A stretch of DNA of 64,000 nucleotides from Chlorella sorokiniana (lineage: Eukaryota > Chlorophyta > Trebouxiophyceae > Chlorellales > Chlorellaceae): positions 1,240,001 through 1,304,000 of the forward strand of contig CP084615.1 of assembly GCA_025917655.1 (NCBI GenBank). The letters are read 5' to 3'. Position numbers and translations under genes: made by a program. Below are positions 34,201 to 44,126 of the stretch, in pieces. The notes beneath the pieces were generated by a model that was not told where the DNA came from, did not search any database, and was given only the letters and a program-made list of their open reading frames with translations. Every line of letters begins with the position of its first letter. The stretch's first letter is position 1.

Positions 34201-36775
34201 CGCGTGCTTTGTTGAGCTTCATCCGTACGTATTGACTAGTGCGAGCAGAGTGCGCGGCGCTAGTGCAGCAGAGTATGCAGGACTTGCAGGCCCACAAAAC
34301 AGCTGCCTTGCACGCACTTTATCCTGGCCAGCAGGCCAGGCACGCAGGTTCTCACAGCAACGCCCTGCACCGCAGAGCAGAGACATTTTGGAGCACTTGC
34401 AGGCCATTCTTGCCGCGCAGCCCGCGTGGCTGCGGGTGCGTGCTGCCGCACCGCGCCCGCGATGCTTGGCTGGGGTGCCCCGCCCTGCCTGCGCCCTTGG
34501 TTTGTTTCTGCGGCTTAGCCATGCATGTGTTTGTGGCGCAGGGCATAGTGAGCCGGTTCCTGGCGGCGGAGGCCCCCCAGCTCGCGCCCCCAGCCCGGCA
34601 GTCGATGACAGCGTTTGCGCTGTTCAAGAGGGAGCCGCAGCAGCAGCGGTAGCGCAGCAGGACATGGCATGCTCCCACCATGCCGTGGAGCAGGTGGCGG
34701 GCGAGCAAGCAGCGCCGGCGAGGCCATGCGGTCCTCAGCAGCGGCAGCTTCCAGCACCTTCAGCAGCTGGCCACGTGCAAGCAGCTGGCGACGTGAAGCT
34801 GTCGGCAGAGGCCCATGCAGCCACACGCATACCTGCTGATGCTGGCCCTGTGTCAGCCGGCAAGACTGGTGGCAGTGCGCTGCAACAGGCGCAGCGGGCA
34901 GCCGCTGCTCCGGGAGTTGGCCCGCCAGCTGGGCGCTCCTCGCCGAGCGCCACCAGCGGCGACCAAAGCTCGCCTCTGCCTGCTTCCTGGCATGGCCATG
35001 GCGGTGAAAGCAGCAAGCCGACTTGGAGCAGTGATGCTGGCGGCAGCAAGCGGCGGCTAGCAGGCGCCCGCGCACATCAGCACCGTGCAGCGGGGACGCT
35101 CGCCTGGGCCGCCGCCTGCAGCCAACCTGCCGGCATCAGGCAAGCGAAGCAGAAGCAGGAGCAGCAGCCGGCAGCCGCAGGTTGCGCATGATTCTGGAGC
35201 AAGAGGCCACGCAGAGCAGCCCGCGGAGTTGCTTGAGCAGCGGCAGCTGTTTGAGCACCCCGCGGTTTCAGCGGCGGTGCTGGAGCGCGGGAGTGCCAGC
35301 AACGGCGCCATGCAGGCGGAGGCAGCGGGGGCCGAGCCCGAGGGCATGGTGCGCAGTTGCCCCCCAGGAAGCCGAGCGGAGGCAGCGCTGGAGCAGCAGC
35401 ACCCTCTGCAGCAGACAGCGGCTGCACCAGCGGCCCGCGTGCCAGCCAAGCCGGCGCCCGCGCCGGCAAAGCATGGCAGCAGCGCCTCCCTTGCCTGCTC
35501 GAGCAGCGGCGACTTGTCTGCCCATGGCATCGATGGCGCGCCGATACCCGCGCCAGCGGTTGGCAGGGCCTCTCGCAACGGGCGCTCCAGGTCCCTGCCC
35601 GCGCCGGAGCCGGGGCCAGGCCCAGGCCGGTGGGCGGCCCGCTGCGACGGCACGGCAGCCCCGCTTGCGGTGCCAGCGCCCACGTGGCACGGCCCCGCCG
35701 ACAGCGAGGACGTGGCGTCCATGCTGTCTGGCACAGTGCGCTTCGCGGGCCACGGCAGCCGTGCTGTGTCGCCAGAGGCGAGCAGCGTGAGCGGCAGCGA
35801 CGCGCGCAGCGACGGCAGCGGGCAGAGCGGCAGCTCGCAGGACAGCTGGCGCTGCGCTGTCCCGGAGAACCCCTCGCAGTTTGGGCTGCAGTACAACTTT
35901 GGCGGGCACCACCCGCTGATGTACTTCCACTGGCAGGACCCTGCGAGTGAGTGGTGGGCTGGCAGCCAGCTGCTTGCATTCCTCAGAACTGCCCTGGCAC
36001 TGGGAGGGGACCCGCCGTTTACTGCATGCGTACCAAGTGCCATAGCTGCTGAGCCATTGCGTGTGCTGTCCGGTACCCTCCTGGTGCAGGCATGCCCCTG
36101 CCCATGCCTCGCTCCGTGCCAGCGTCGCCGCACAAGCCGGCGGGGGAAGGCAGCGGCCGCATGCGCCGTGCCCCAGCCAGCGGCCCCTCTCTGGGCTCCA
36201 GCCGCAGCCTGCCGCCGCCGGCCGGCAGCGGCGTCTACGCGGCGCCGCCCCCGCCGCAGCTGCCCAGCTCTGGCCGCGGCATCCTACACCACCGCACAAA
36301 CAGCAGCGGCAGCGGCGACAGCCCGGCCTTCCCAGCCGCTTTCCAGCCCGTCGGTGTGCACCAGCAGTGGCATGTTGGGTGGGGGAGCCGTTCCTGGTGG
36401 CCCATCCCTTCCCGGCGGCCCACCCCCTGTGCAGCCCAAGTACATGCCCCGCCCGCAGCACCACGCCAGCAGGCCGCCCTGGCCCGCTGAGCGGTACGAT
36501 GCCGACCCGGCCTGGCAGGGCCAGCGGCGCGCAGGCTGGCCGGAAGGCGTGAGGATGGTGCCGCACGGCCACGCACCCCAGCCGCGCCACCAGAGCCCTT
36601 TTGCTGCGGCAGCAGCCGGCCGTGGCCCGCCGCCGCCGCCGGCACGGGATGCAGCGTGAGCGCGCCCACCAGCAGCGCCAGCAGCCCCGCGCTGCCGCGT
36701 GCGGCCAACGGCTGGGCTGCGCGCCCTGCAGCGCGCCGCCGCCGCCGCCGCTGCCTCCGCCCCTGCTGGACCTCA
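34201..36775 (+). CDS. Ser/Pro/Gln-rich low-complexity protein, probable 5' part of the DUF789 gene
   Basis: Coding-like segments begin near 34238 (CAALVQQSMQDLQAHKTAA) and 34379 (DILEHLQAILAAQPAWLR, then a donor). GIVSRFLAAEAPQLA and SMTAFALFKREPQ follow from 34541. After a low-complexity stretch, a long frame (35086-35949) is rich in Ser/Ala/Pro/Gln and ends in a conserved-looking block, FGLQYNFGGHHPLMYFHWQD. It splices in phase (35949 to 36090) to SMPLPMPRSVPASPHKPAGE. The frame then slips near 36350 and 36650. Its last segment, LLDLK, ends at a GTGACG donor (36776) in phase with the first DUF789 exon at 36944. That makes one large gene likely. No catalytic motif, signal or membrane segment was seen. 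The start codon was not found. Confidence 0.45.
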
Positions 36776-36943
36776 AGGTGACGGCCGCCCGCCCCTGCGG
36801 CAAGCCCTACCTTCCCCCTCTGCACAGCGCTGCAAGCACCTCTCCTCCAGCCGCTGCGAGCCCGCGTCGGCCGCCGACGCAGCAGTGCGGACGCCCGTGT
36901 CGAGCGCCCCCCGCCTCCCCTCCCCACTGCCATTTACGCGCAG

Positions 36944-39040
36944 GTGGGCGAGCCTGCCGACGCCTCCCCCGACCTGGAGCGCTTCCTGGCAGCTGCCACG
37001 CCAGCTGTTGCGCCCCCTGCCGGCGGCCCGCAGGACCTGCGCATGGTGAGGGGGTGGGGCAGCGCTGGGCTGCGCTGGGCAGCGCTGTGGTCGGGCGCCG
37101 CTCCGCGCTGCTCCGCCACCCCGCTGGGTGCGCCCGGCGGGCTGGGTGTGCTGTGCCGCCCCCTCCCGGCCTGCCGCCGCTCCCGACCCTGTGGTCGCCG
37201 CCGCGCGCTGCCCCTCCGCAGGCCGACCTGTGGCGCTGGTTTGAGGGCCCCAGCATCGTGGGGCGCGAGGTGGCCACCCTGGGCGGCCCCCGGGGCCCGC
37301 TTCCGCCTACTACCTGCCCTACCTCTCGGCTGTCCAGCTGTTCGAGGCGGCGGGCGAGGAGGAGGAGGAGGAGGAGGCGGGGGCGGCGGCGGCCGCGGGG
37401 GCAGGCGGAGGGCGCCGCCCCGCTGCTGGCCTACCCGGACGGCTTGGAGAGCTGGCCCGCGCGCATGCGGCCGCTGGTGCAGTGGGGGAGCGGGCCAACA
37501 TGCGGGACCGCGTGCCGCTGCACCCGCGGCTGGCGCAGCTGGCGGGGGACCGCGGAGAGCAGCATCCGCTGCTGGCCGCCCGCCTCGCCGACCTGCACCC
37601 GCTGTCGTGGTGAGCCGGGGCGCGGCGGCGGGCTGGTGCTGCGCTGACGGGCGCCAAAGCTGCCCCGAGCTGCCTGGAGGGCTGCCTGCGGGTGCTCCTC
37701 CCAAAGGTCCACGCCTGCCTGGTGCACCCCCGGTCTGCCTCCGGGCTTCTTTGCCTGCCCCTCCTGAACACCCCCTTCCCGCCACCCCCTGCCCCAGGTT
37801 TGCCGTGGCATGGTACCCCCTGTACTGCGTGCCGGAGGCGCCCTCACCGCCCGCTTCCTCACCTTCCACACCCTGGCCTCGCTCTGGGAGGCAGCCGCGG
37901 CGGCGCGGGAGCGGGAGGAGCAGCAGCAGCAGCACCTGGCCGCCGCCGCGCCGCCGAGGCGCAGCGCCAGCGGCTGGCCGAGGCGGCGGCGGGGCCGGCC
38001 ACGCCGCAGGAGGGGCCGCACGCCGCCGCGCCCCCGCCCCAGCTACAAGAGCATGCTGGAGGCGGGGCTGCCGCCGCGGGCCGTGCAGCTCCAGCTGGCG
38101 GCTGCGCCTGGGGGCCCCCGCTGGACACCACCGCCACCCCCACCGCCGTCTGCAGCTTCCCGCCTCCCCCACCGCCTCCGACGCCTACACCCGCACCACG
38201 CCCTGCAGCAGCCGCCCCACTCGGACGACGGCGGCGGCGGCTCGGCCGCGCGCGAGCGCAGCCGCCTGGGCCTCCCGCCCGCGGCGGCGACGCGCCGTGC
38301 GGCTGCTGCAGCGCCGCCGCCTGCGCCTGCGGCTCGGCCGCTCACTGCCCCCTCCTCCGCCGCCTCCTCCGCGCCTGGCTCTGCCACGCCCGCCTCTGCG
38401 GCTGGTTCGAGCGCTGGGGAGGATGGGGAGGAGGTGGCGGTGCCGGTGGCGGGGCTGGTGTGGTATGCCACGGGGCGGGACGAGAACTGGGTGGAGACGC
38501 TGGTGGCTGCACAGCTGCCGGAAGGTGCGGAGCTGCGCGGCGGAGCCCGCACCTCTGCTGGCACAGCCTGCACGCCGTGCCTGCAGGGGCAGGCTAGCTG
38601 GCTGGCCTGACGCATGCACTGATGAACACGCGCGCACGTTCCTGCTCTGCGGAGGGCTATCGTTGCATGGGTTTGGGGCCTGCTGGCAGCTCAGCGCCGC
38701 CCTGCCCTGCCGCTGTCCCGCTGCAGATGCCGCCGAGCTGTGCCCACCGCCCCCCGCCCTGCTGCTCGCCGACGGCAGCCGCGTGGTGGGCTGCTGGCGC
38801 GGCACGGCGGTGCTGGCGCGGCCCTACCCCGTGGCCAAGGGCGGCCCCCTGGGCTGGGACATCCAGCGGCAGGAGATGGAGCAGTGCGCCGAGCGGCTGG
38901 CCAGCGGCGCGGGGCTGGTGGCGCTGCGCCTCGGCGACGCGGGGTGGGAGCCGGACGCCAGCCCGCCCGCCGCCGAGCAGCTGGGCATCGCCTGCCCTGA
39001 CTATGACTTCTTCCGCTCACGCACCAGCCGCTACCGCTGA
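36944..39040 (+). CDS. DUF789 family protein (C-terminal exons)
   Basis: Plant-type DUF789 protein, function unknown. Exons: 36944-37045, 37222-37609, 37798-38524 and 38727-39040. Family hallmarks in order are DLERFLAAATPAV, LWRWFEGPSIVGREV, YYLPYLSAVQLFE, HPLSWFAVAWYPLYCVPEAP, FLTFHTLASL, GLVWYATGRDENWVETL and the closing CPDYDFFRSR. An unusual Ala/Pro/Arg-rich insertion of about 150 residues (about 37900-38400) interrupts the domain. Its frame is ambiguous, with slips at G or C runs near 37300, 37950 and 38270. There is no ATG at the start of the first exon, which is preceded by an acceptor, so the N-terminus must come from upstream exons, probably the Ser-rich region before it. Confidence 0.8.
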   Translation: MGEPADASPDLERFLAAATPAVAPPAGGPQDLRMVRGWGSAGLRWAALWSGAAPRCSATPLGAPGGLGVLCRPLPACRRSRPCGRRRALPLRRPTCGAGLRAPASWGARWPPWAAPGARFRLLPALPLGCPAVRGGGRGGGGGGGGGGGGRGGRRRAPPRCWPTRTAWRAGPRACGRWCSGGAGQHAGPRAAAPAAGAAGGGPRRAASAAGRPPRRPAPAVVVSRGAAAGWCCADGRQSCPELPGGLPAGAPPKGPRLPGAPPVCLRASLPAPPEHPLPATPCPRFAVAWYPLYCVPEAPSPPASSPSTPWPRSGRQPRRRGSGRSSSSSTWPPPRRRGAAPAAGRGGGGAGHAAGGAARRRAPAPATRACWRRGCRRGPCSSSWRLRLGAPAGHHRHPHRRLQLPASPTASDAYTRTTPCSSRPTRTTAAAARPRASAAAWASRPRRRRAVRLLQRRRLRLRLGRSLPPPPPPPPRLALPRPPLRLVRALGRMGRRWRCRWRGWCGMPRGGTRTGWRRWWLHSCRKVRSCAAEPAPLLAQPARRACRGRLAGWPDACTDEHARTFLLCGGLSLHGFGACWQLSAALPCRCPAADAAELCPPPPALLLADGSRVVGCWRGTAVLARPYPVAKGGPLGWDIQRQEMEQCAERLASGAGLVALRLGDAGWEPDASPPAAEQLGIACPDYDFFRSRTSRYR

Positions 39041-40447
39041 AAGCGGCGCCCAGGGGGCGGCCCGGCTCGCTGCGAGCTCCCCAGGCGCTGCTCGCGGGCG
39101 GTTGACGCGCTGCCGCCGCCCTGTGCCCAGCCAGGCCGCTGCCAAGCACCCTCAACGCAATGCACTCGAACACAATCCACACTACCTGTTCCTGCACCGC
39201 TCTGAACCCACGATTTCTTTTGTCATTCGATTCGCATCTGTTGCGTCGCGCACGCCATCACCCCCTCCACCCCCTTCGTCCTGCTAGCTCACTGCGTATG
39301 TGCCCACCGCGCGAGATTCATGCAGCGCTGCACGCCTCTGTGCCTTTGCTCCTCCAGCACTTCTACCGGTCTGTGCTCCGTGAAAGCCTGCGGCCGGCTC
39401 AGCAGCTCGCGCCGGGCTGCGCAAAGCCGCGCGCGCGCTGCAGCGCCGTGCCACACCCCGTGCCCGCATGCTCTTTGCTCGTCGCCCCCGGCCCCTGCGT
39501 TTTGACACCCTGCTTGGGACCAGGCAGGGGCTGTTCTGCTGGGTGGCGGCAGCCCTGCATCATGTTGCCGGCATGCAAAGCGCCCTCCTCCTTCATCCTT
39601 ACGGTTGGGGCCCCTTGAGCAGCCTTCATCCAACACCCTGCTTTTCCTGATCTGTCCAGGCTGCACTCCCTGATGTGGCTCACTGTGTGCCTCAGCATCG
39701 TTCCACTTCGCCCGCCTTGCTTGGCCTTGCCGTTTCAACTCTCAGGAAGGGCGGCAAGCTTCTTGCAACCCAGGAAAAGTTCCTATAACAGCACAATGAA
39801 CACCGCTGTCGTCCTGCAGCATGCGCATGCATCAGATCCTAACTCTGGGGGCCTGTGCCAGCGCCGCTGCCCGCAATTGTGCCGCTTGTGGTGCCGGCGT
39901 ATCCTTTGCTCATGATGCTCACGCCAGGGGGACCCACGTTCGGGCCCAAGCTGCTGGCCCCCTGCACACAACAAGCTGTTCAGCTTCAGGCGGGGTGAGA
40001 GGCAGGGACCCTGCGTGCGCCGCGGCCGGGCAGCGTGCTGGGGCTGCCTCACCCCTGGGCAGGCCTGCGGGGGGTTCGTGGAGGTCGGCAATGGCGGCCC
40101 TCTGTGCTGCTGTGGGGGTCTCGCCTGGGTGCGCCCCTGCCACTGCCCTGGGCTCGCCTTCGCCCTGCAGTGTGCGGTGTGCTGGCTGCCCTGATGGTAA
40201 CATGTGATCTGGTGTGAAAGTTGAAAGGTATGGATGTTAACAGCGTCCAAGGCGACTGCAGCACGGTTGTCCGAGGTTGTCTGGCACCCGCCATGTCAGC
40301 AGCTCGCCGATCGCTTCCCAACACAGCTTCCCCATGACAGCTCCATGGATATCTGTGCATGCCTTACAAGAACATCCCAGACAACTACGAGCAAACGTGC
40401 TAAATCATGGGCAGCCGTCGATCAGTCACACGGTCATCATCCGCCCC
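39041..40447. other. Convergent intergenic region
   Basis: About 1.4 kb between the stops of the DUF789 gene and the next minus-strand gene. Open frames have poor composition and no splice consistency. It likely holds long 3' UTRs. Confidence 0.35.
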
Positions 40448-41967
40448 CTAACACCACCATGGGCGCTTGACGATGGTGAAGCCCTTGGCCCTGTACTTTT
40501 TGGCCCTGTTGGCTTCATTGCTGGTGCCCTCAGTCATGAAGAAGGCTTCACACCTGCAGGGTGCAGGGTCAGGAGGGGCGCGCCATGGAGCGGCCAGCAG
40601 CCGCAGCCTGCGGCCCCCACCCTGGCTCGCACCCAACCACTTGCCTGTCTGTGTGCTTTGGGTGCAGGGTCTTGAGCTGCCTGCCATCCCACCAGGTGGC
40701 AGCAGCGCTCAGATCGAAGCTGAGGGGCATGTTCTCCGGCTCCTTGCAGACCACCAGCTGGACGACGCGTCCGGTGGAGTGGTGGGTGTAGTCGCGCACC
40801 TGCAACAAGAGGGAGGCGCGCCGGCACCCGGTCAGCGCGTTGCATCGGGCTCGGGCTCGGAGCGATTGCATTTGCATGGCTGTCTGGTGATGCCGCACGA
40901 CAGGCAGCCCCGGGCCATGTGGGCGCCAGCTTGGCGGGGCGCCCACCTGGGAGATTCCGCGGTCGATGTACGCGTAACCCTTGCCCGCGCCAACCTTGGC
41001 GTAGCTCTTGCCCAGCGCGGAATAGTCCTCCAGGTCCTGCTCTTCAGCTTCCTCAGCGGGGTCCTTGCTGCCAGAGCCCGCCTGGGTGCCCAGCGCCAGG
41101 TAGGCCTCTCCGTCGGCCTGGTCGCCGCCGCCCCCGCTCTGCTCCACGGTCGACACCTCGGCAGCCTCTTCGCCCTCCTCCTGCTCGCCAGCGGGCACGT
41201 AGCCCGTCGATCCGCCCTCGCCGGCGGTGCGGATCACTCGAGAGATGCGGTACCCCGCCCCCTTCAACAGGTGCTCCCACGCCGCCACCTCCTCCGCGGC
41301 AATGAAGGCGTCCAGGTCGCCTTTGTGCTCGCTGGGGGCAGGCCCATGTAGCAGTGCAGCATGGCGCCCCGGCCAGCACCCGCGCCAGCCACCGTAGCGG
41401 GCGCCGCTGAGCATCGCGCTGGTGGCGGCAGGGTTCAAGTTGAAAGCCTCCAGCATGGCACTCACGGCAGCGCGGCCCTGAGGAGGTGGCGGTGGAAGGC
41501 ATGGAGGGCATCAGTTCAACTCCCAGATGGGGATCCAACCTCAGCACTGGTGGGTCGAGGTCGAGAGCAGGGGCATGCAGGGGCTTGCCTTGTCCGCGCC
41601 CCTGTTTGCAGGGGCGCAAGCCTGAGCGGGAGGTTTCACAGGCAGGCAGGGCGCCTTCAGTGCTCCCCGCTCAACCGCAGAGGCTTTGTCGCCGTCCTCG
41701 ATGAGCCTCTGGGCGGCTGACGCGGCCGACCTACAGATGCAGATGCATTGTCCTTTCAGGGCTGCCTTCATAGCTCAGTCGAAGCTTTGACTTTGCGCTG
41801 ACAAGACAAGACATCAACTTTTCCTGAGCCAAAATCCTCCTTACGGGCTCCAGCCACGCCTGCCTGGGCCCCCAAGGCACCCACCTTTTGCGCCACAGGT
41901 TGAAGGCCAGCTTGAACAGCAGCGCCGCCGCAGCGGCCGGGACGGCCAGTGCCAGCTGGAGCAGCAT
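40448..41967 (-). CDS. Unrecognised signal-anchored protein with acidic middle and conserved basic C-terminus
   Basis: ATG 41967 opens one hydrophobic anchor (LLQLALAVPAAAAALLFKLA) followed by NLWRK. That exon ends at 41885. A second exon (about 41736-41640; RSAASAAQRLIEDGDKASAV) joins in phase. A third starts at 41477 (GRAAVSAMLEAFNLNPAAT), then about 41340-40950 (LDAFIAAEEVAAWEHLLKGA, a Glu-rich stretch, EDYSALGKSYAKVGAGKGYA). An exon near 40800-40675 encodes DYTHHSTGRVVQLVVCKEPE and AAATWWDGRQLK. The last (about 40557-40448) encodes CEAFFMTEGTSNEANRAKKY and ends KGFTIVKRPWWC. The folded C-terminal part looks conserved, but I do not recognise the family. A single N-terminal anchor suggests a type II membrane protein or an uncleaved signal. 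Some exon ends are tentative. Confidence 0.6.
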
Positions 41968-42475
41968 AGTGGTCAATTCGCTGCACGGACGGAACAGACG
42001 CACAAACATGCAGCAGTGTAGAGGCGAATGCAGTTGCGACCGTGCCAGCAACTGCACTCCCGGGAAATGTCCCTTCATCTGCTGAAACCTTGTGCTGTTC
42101 AACCTTGTGTTGCAGGAACACAAAGGGCTGCCCAGGGACATGTGGATGGACTGGCAGTGCAGGGCCCACGGTCAATGTGCACGCGCGCATGTTCCCAGAA
42201 CTCTTTACATACATGAACGCACCTTCGTGCCGTCTTGTTCAAAGTGAGACACACTGCTGAAGGCTGTGGAGCTGTCATCATCGCGACTTTTGGCCTTCCA
42301 AGCAATCCGCCATCTTCCTGCCAACTCAGCAGTTTTCCCCGTTCTCCCCACGATTGGCAATCCGGTGCAGACCGTATAAAATATGCTCCAAGAGTGAATA
42401 ACGTTCACATATTGGGGCCTCCGACATCCAGCCAGCGCCAGTGGTGATCGGTGCTTCAGACCCTCCCGCCTTGCA
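41968..42475. promoter_or_regulatory. Divergent promoter region with TATA box on the plus side
   Basis: About 500 bp between a minus-strand and a plus-strand start. A TATAAAAT sequence at 42375-42382 lies about 94 bases upstream of the plus-strand ATG 42476, a plausible TATA box. No counterpart was identified for the minus gene. Confidence 0.45.
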
Positions 42476-42951
42476 ATGAAGCCCAGCGACCCAGGACACA
42501 CGTTCATCTCCAAACAGGTCAGCAGTGAACTGTCGAGGTGGACGAGAAGCCCCTTGGTGGACAGCCTTCCCTCCAAGGAACCCTTTCCCTCCAAGAACCC
42601 GCTTTCTTTGAGTCGGGCAATCCTCTACTCTATCACCATGCGCTGCAGACGCCATTGGAGGTGCGGGCTGGCAAGTCAGACAGGCTTCCGGCCGGCGCTC
42701 TGGACATGGAGGCACCACGGTAGGCTGTGGTGGTTGAACAACAGGCCAGGCATTGACAATGCGTGAGCACGTTCCTGTGCTCCTCTTATGTTAGCCTTAT
42801 CTCGGACACTTGCAGGCCAAGCCCGCGTGACATCCAGCCAGAGGGCGACGCGCCGGAGCTGCTCATGGAGCCGCTGCGGCAGCCAGACCCAGGTGGGGCA
42901 GCGGTGCACGAGCCTTTGTGCAGTGAAGTGCGTGAAAGCCACGACAGCTAG
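42476..42951 (+). CDS. Small acidic Pro/Glu-rich protein, two exons
   Basis: ATG 42476 opens MKPSDPGHTFISKQVSSELS. The frame must change by one base near 42535 to enter VDEKPLGGQPSLQGTLSLQE. That segment runs through FFESGNPLLYHHALQTPLEV to MEAPR at a GTAGGC donor (42719). Exon 2 (42816-42951) joins in phase (PSPRDIQPEGDAPELLMEPL) and ends VRESHDS. The product would be about 125 residues, acidic and disordered-looking. A TATA box sits at the expected distance upstream. Family unknown; the frame change lowers confidence. Confidence 0.45.
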
Positions 42952-43327
42952 TCAATCCATTCACAGTATTGACTGCAAAGCTCCTGTACGGGTGCAGATG
43001 AGCGCATCCGCGGGGTTGCCGAAGCCCAGGCAGAGACCGACGCAGCTACTGCCCGTGCGCATGTCGAGGCCGTGAGACACAGCAAATGAAGAGCTTGCTG
43101 CTGAGCAGGCTGAGAGCTCTCTCTGAAATCCTATCATATGTTGGTGCCTGATTGTTCATTTGTCATGATCGGCCCCTGGAGTTGTCGCAAGCTGACCGCG
43201 CACAGCGGCTGACAAGAAGGCGTCGCCAGCATCAGTTGCAGTTGAACACACGGCTTTGATGAAGATGATCTGATCACTTGAAAGAACGATTTACAACGTG
43301 AAAGGTACCTTTGGCGAGGGAACCTTT
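42952..43327. promoter_or_regulatory. Upstream region of the ShK-domain gene
   Basis: About 375 bp, relatively AT-rich for this window, between two plus-strand genes. It presumably holds the promoter of the secreted peptide gene. No clear TATA element was seen. Confidence 0.35.
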
Positions 43328-43903
43328 ATGCGGGCCACTCTTTCTCTCCTGACCGCAACGCTGTTGCTAGCATCGACCTGCAGGTGGGAATCTGACAAAT
43401 TTAACAAGTTAGCAAGCGCTTGTTAACGTCGCTTGCGTGTGATCTAGTTTACTATACGTGTTGCAGCAGCTTGCATACTTGGGCCCCTTCGCTCTAACCT
43501 GTCATATACATTGGCGCTCTTGACGAGGGAATGTTGCCAATCCCGCCGACACTGTCGTCGCCCTACTGGTGGTGTCGCCGCCCTAACGCTTGTGCGCAGT
43601 GCTAGAGCTGTAGCAGAGCAGGACTCAGAAGACCGCACAGATATTTTCCCAGGCTACAAAGAAAATGATGGACCTAACTGCAAGGACGAGCTGCCGGATG
43701 TGGTGTGTCATGACTACAAGGAGGCCCGCATGTGCGAGACGAGTGCGTGAGCGGGGGGGGCGCAGCCTGGGGGACCGGGAGCCAGGGATGCAGGCGTTGC
43801 ACTGATGAAGGCACACATCGACCCCTGTTTGAATTTTGTGATTGCAGGTTATGTATTGAAAGCGTGCCAGAAAACATGTGGCGGCTGCAGTGGCGAGGAC
43901 TAG
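43328..43903 (+). CDS. Secreted ShK-domain peptide precursor, 84 aa
   Basis: Three exons (43328-43383, 43600-43742, 43848-43903) total 255 bases, giving exactly 84 residues plus stop, with GT/AG ends and matching phases. Exon 1 encodes a textbook signal peptide, MRATLSLLTATLLLASTC. Then comes an acidic spacer (EQDSEDRTDIFPGYKENDGP) and a six-cysteine module: CKDELPDVVC, HDYKEARMC, then LKACQKTCGGC, followed by SGED and a TAG stop. The Cys order and the closing C-x3-C-x2-C match the ShKT domain named after sea-anemone toxin ShK. In plants and algae this module is often attached to enzymes such as prolyl 4-hydroxylases; here it stands alone after a signal peptide. A secreted, disulfide-bonded peptide is inferred. 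No toxic role is implied. The gene is too fragmented to appear as one open frame. Confidence 0.72.
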
Positions 43904-44126
43904 CACCCCAGCCACACGCCGCACAAGCTTTGTGCGTCTTCCCTGAAGCCGCCTGCCTCCACACCTCGTTTGCTGAAGCATGTCAAAGCATAGATATTGA
44001 CATGACGAAACAGTTGGCCAAGCGGGAAGGTGTAGGATTTGGGTGCCGAAGTCACCCTGCCGGTCCCTTTGGAGCAGGTGCACCAGCGGATCGCAATCTG
44101 CATGGGCCGCACCGCAGCACCGGCCG

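Noticed and set aside
38185-38805. Long minus-strand frames opposite the DUF789 exons
   Set aside because: GC-rich coding DNA keeps all frames open. The plus strand carries the DUF789 motifs and valid splice sites.
43328-43903. The ShK-domain peptide as an animal-type toxin gene
   Set aside because: The ShKT fold is widespread in non-venom proteins. Nothing here indicates toxicity, only a secreted disulfide module.
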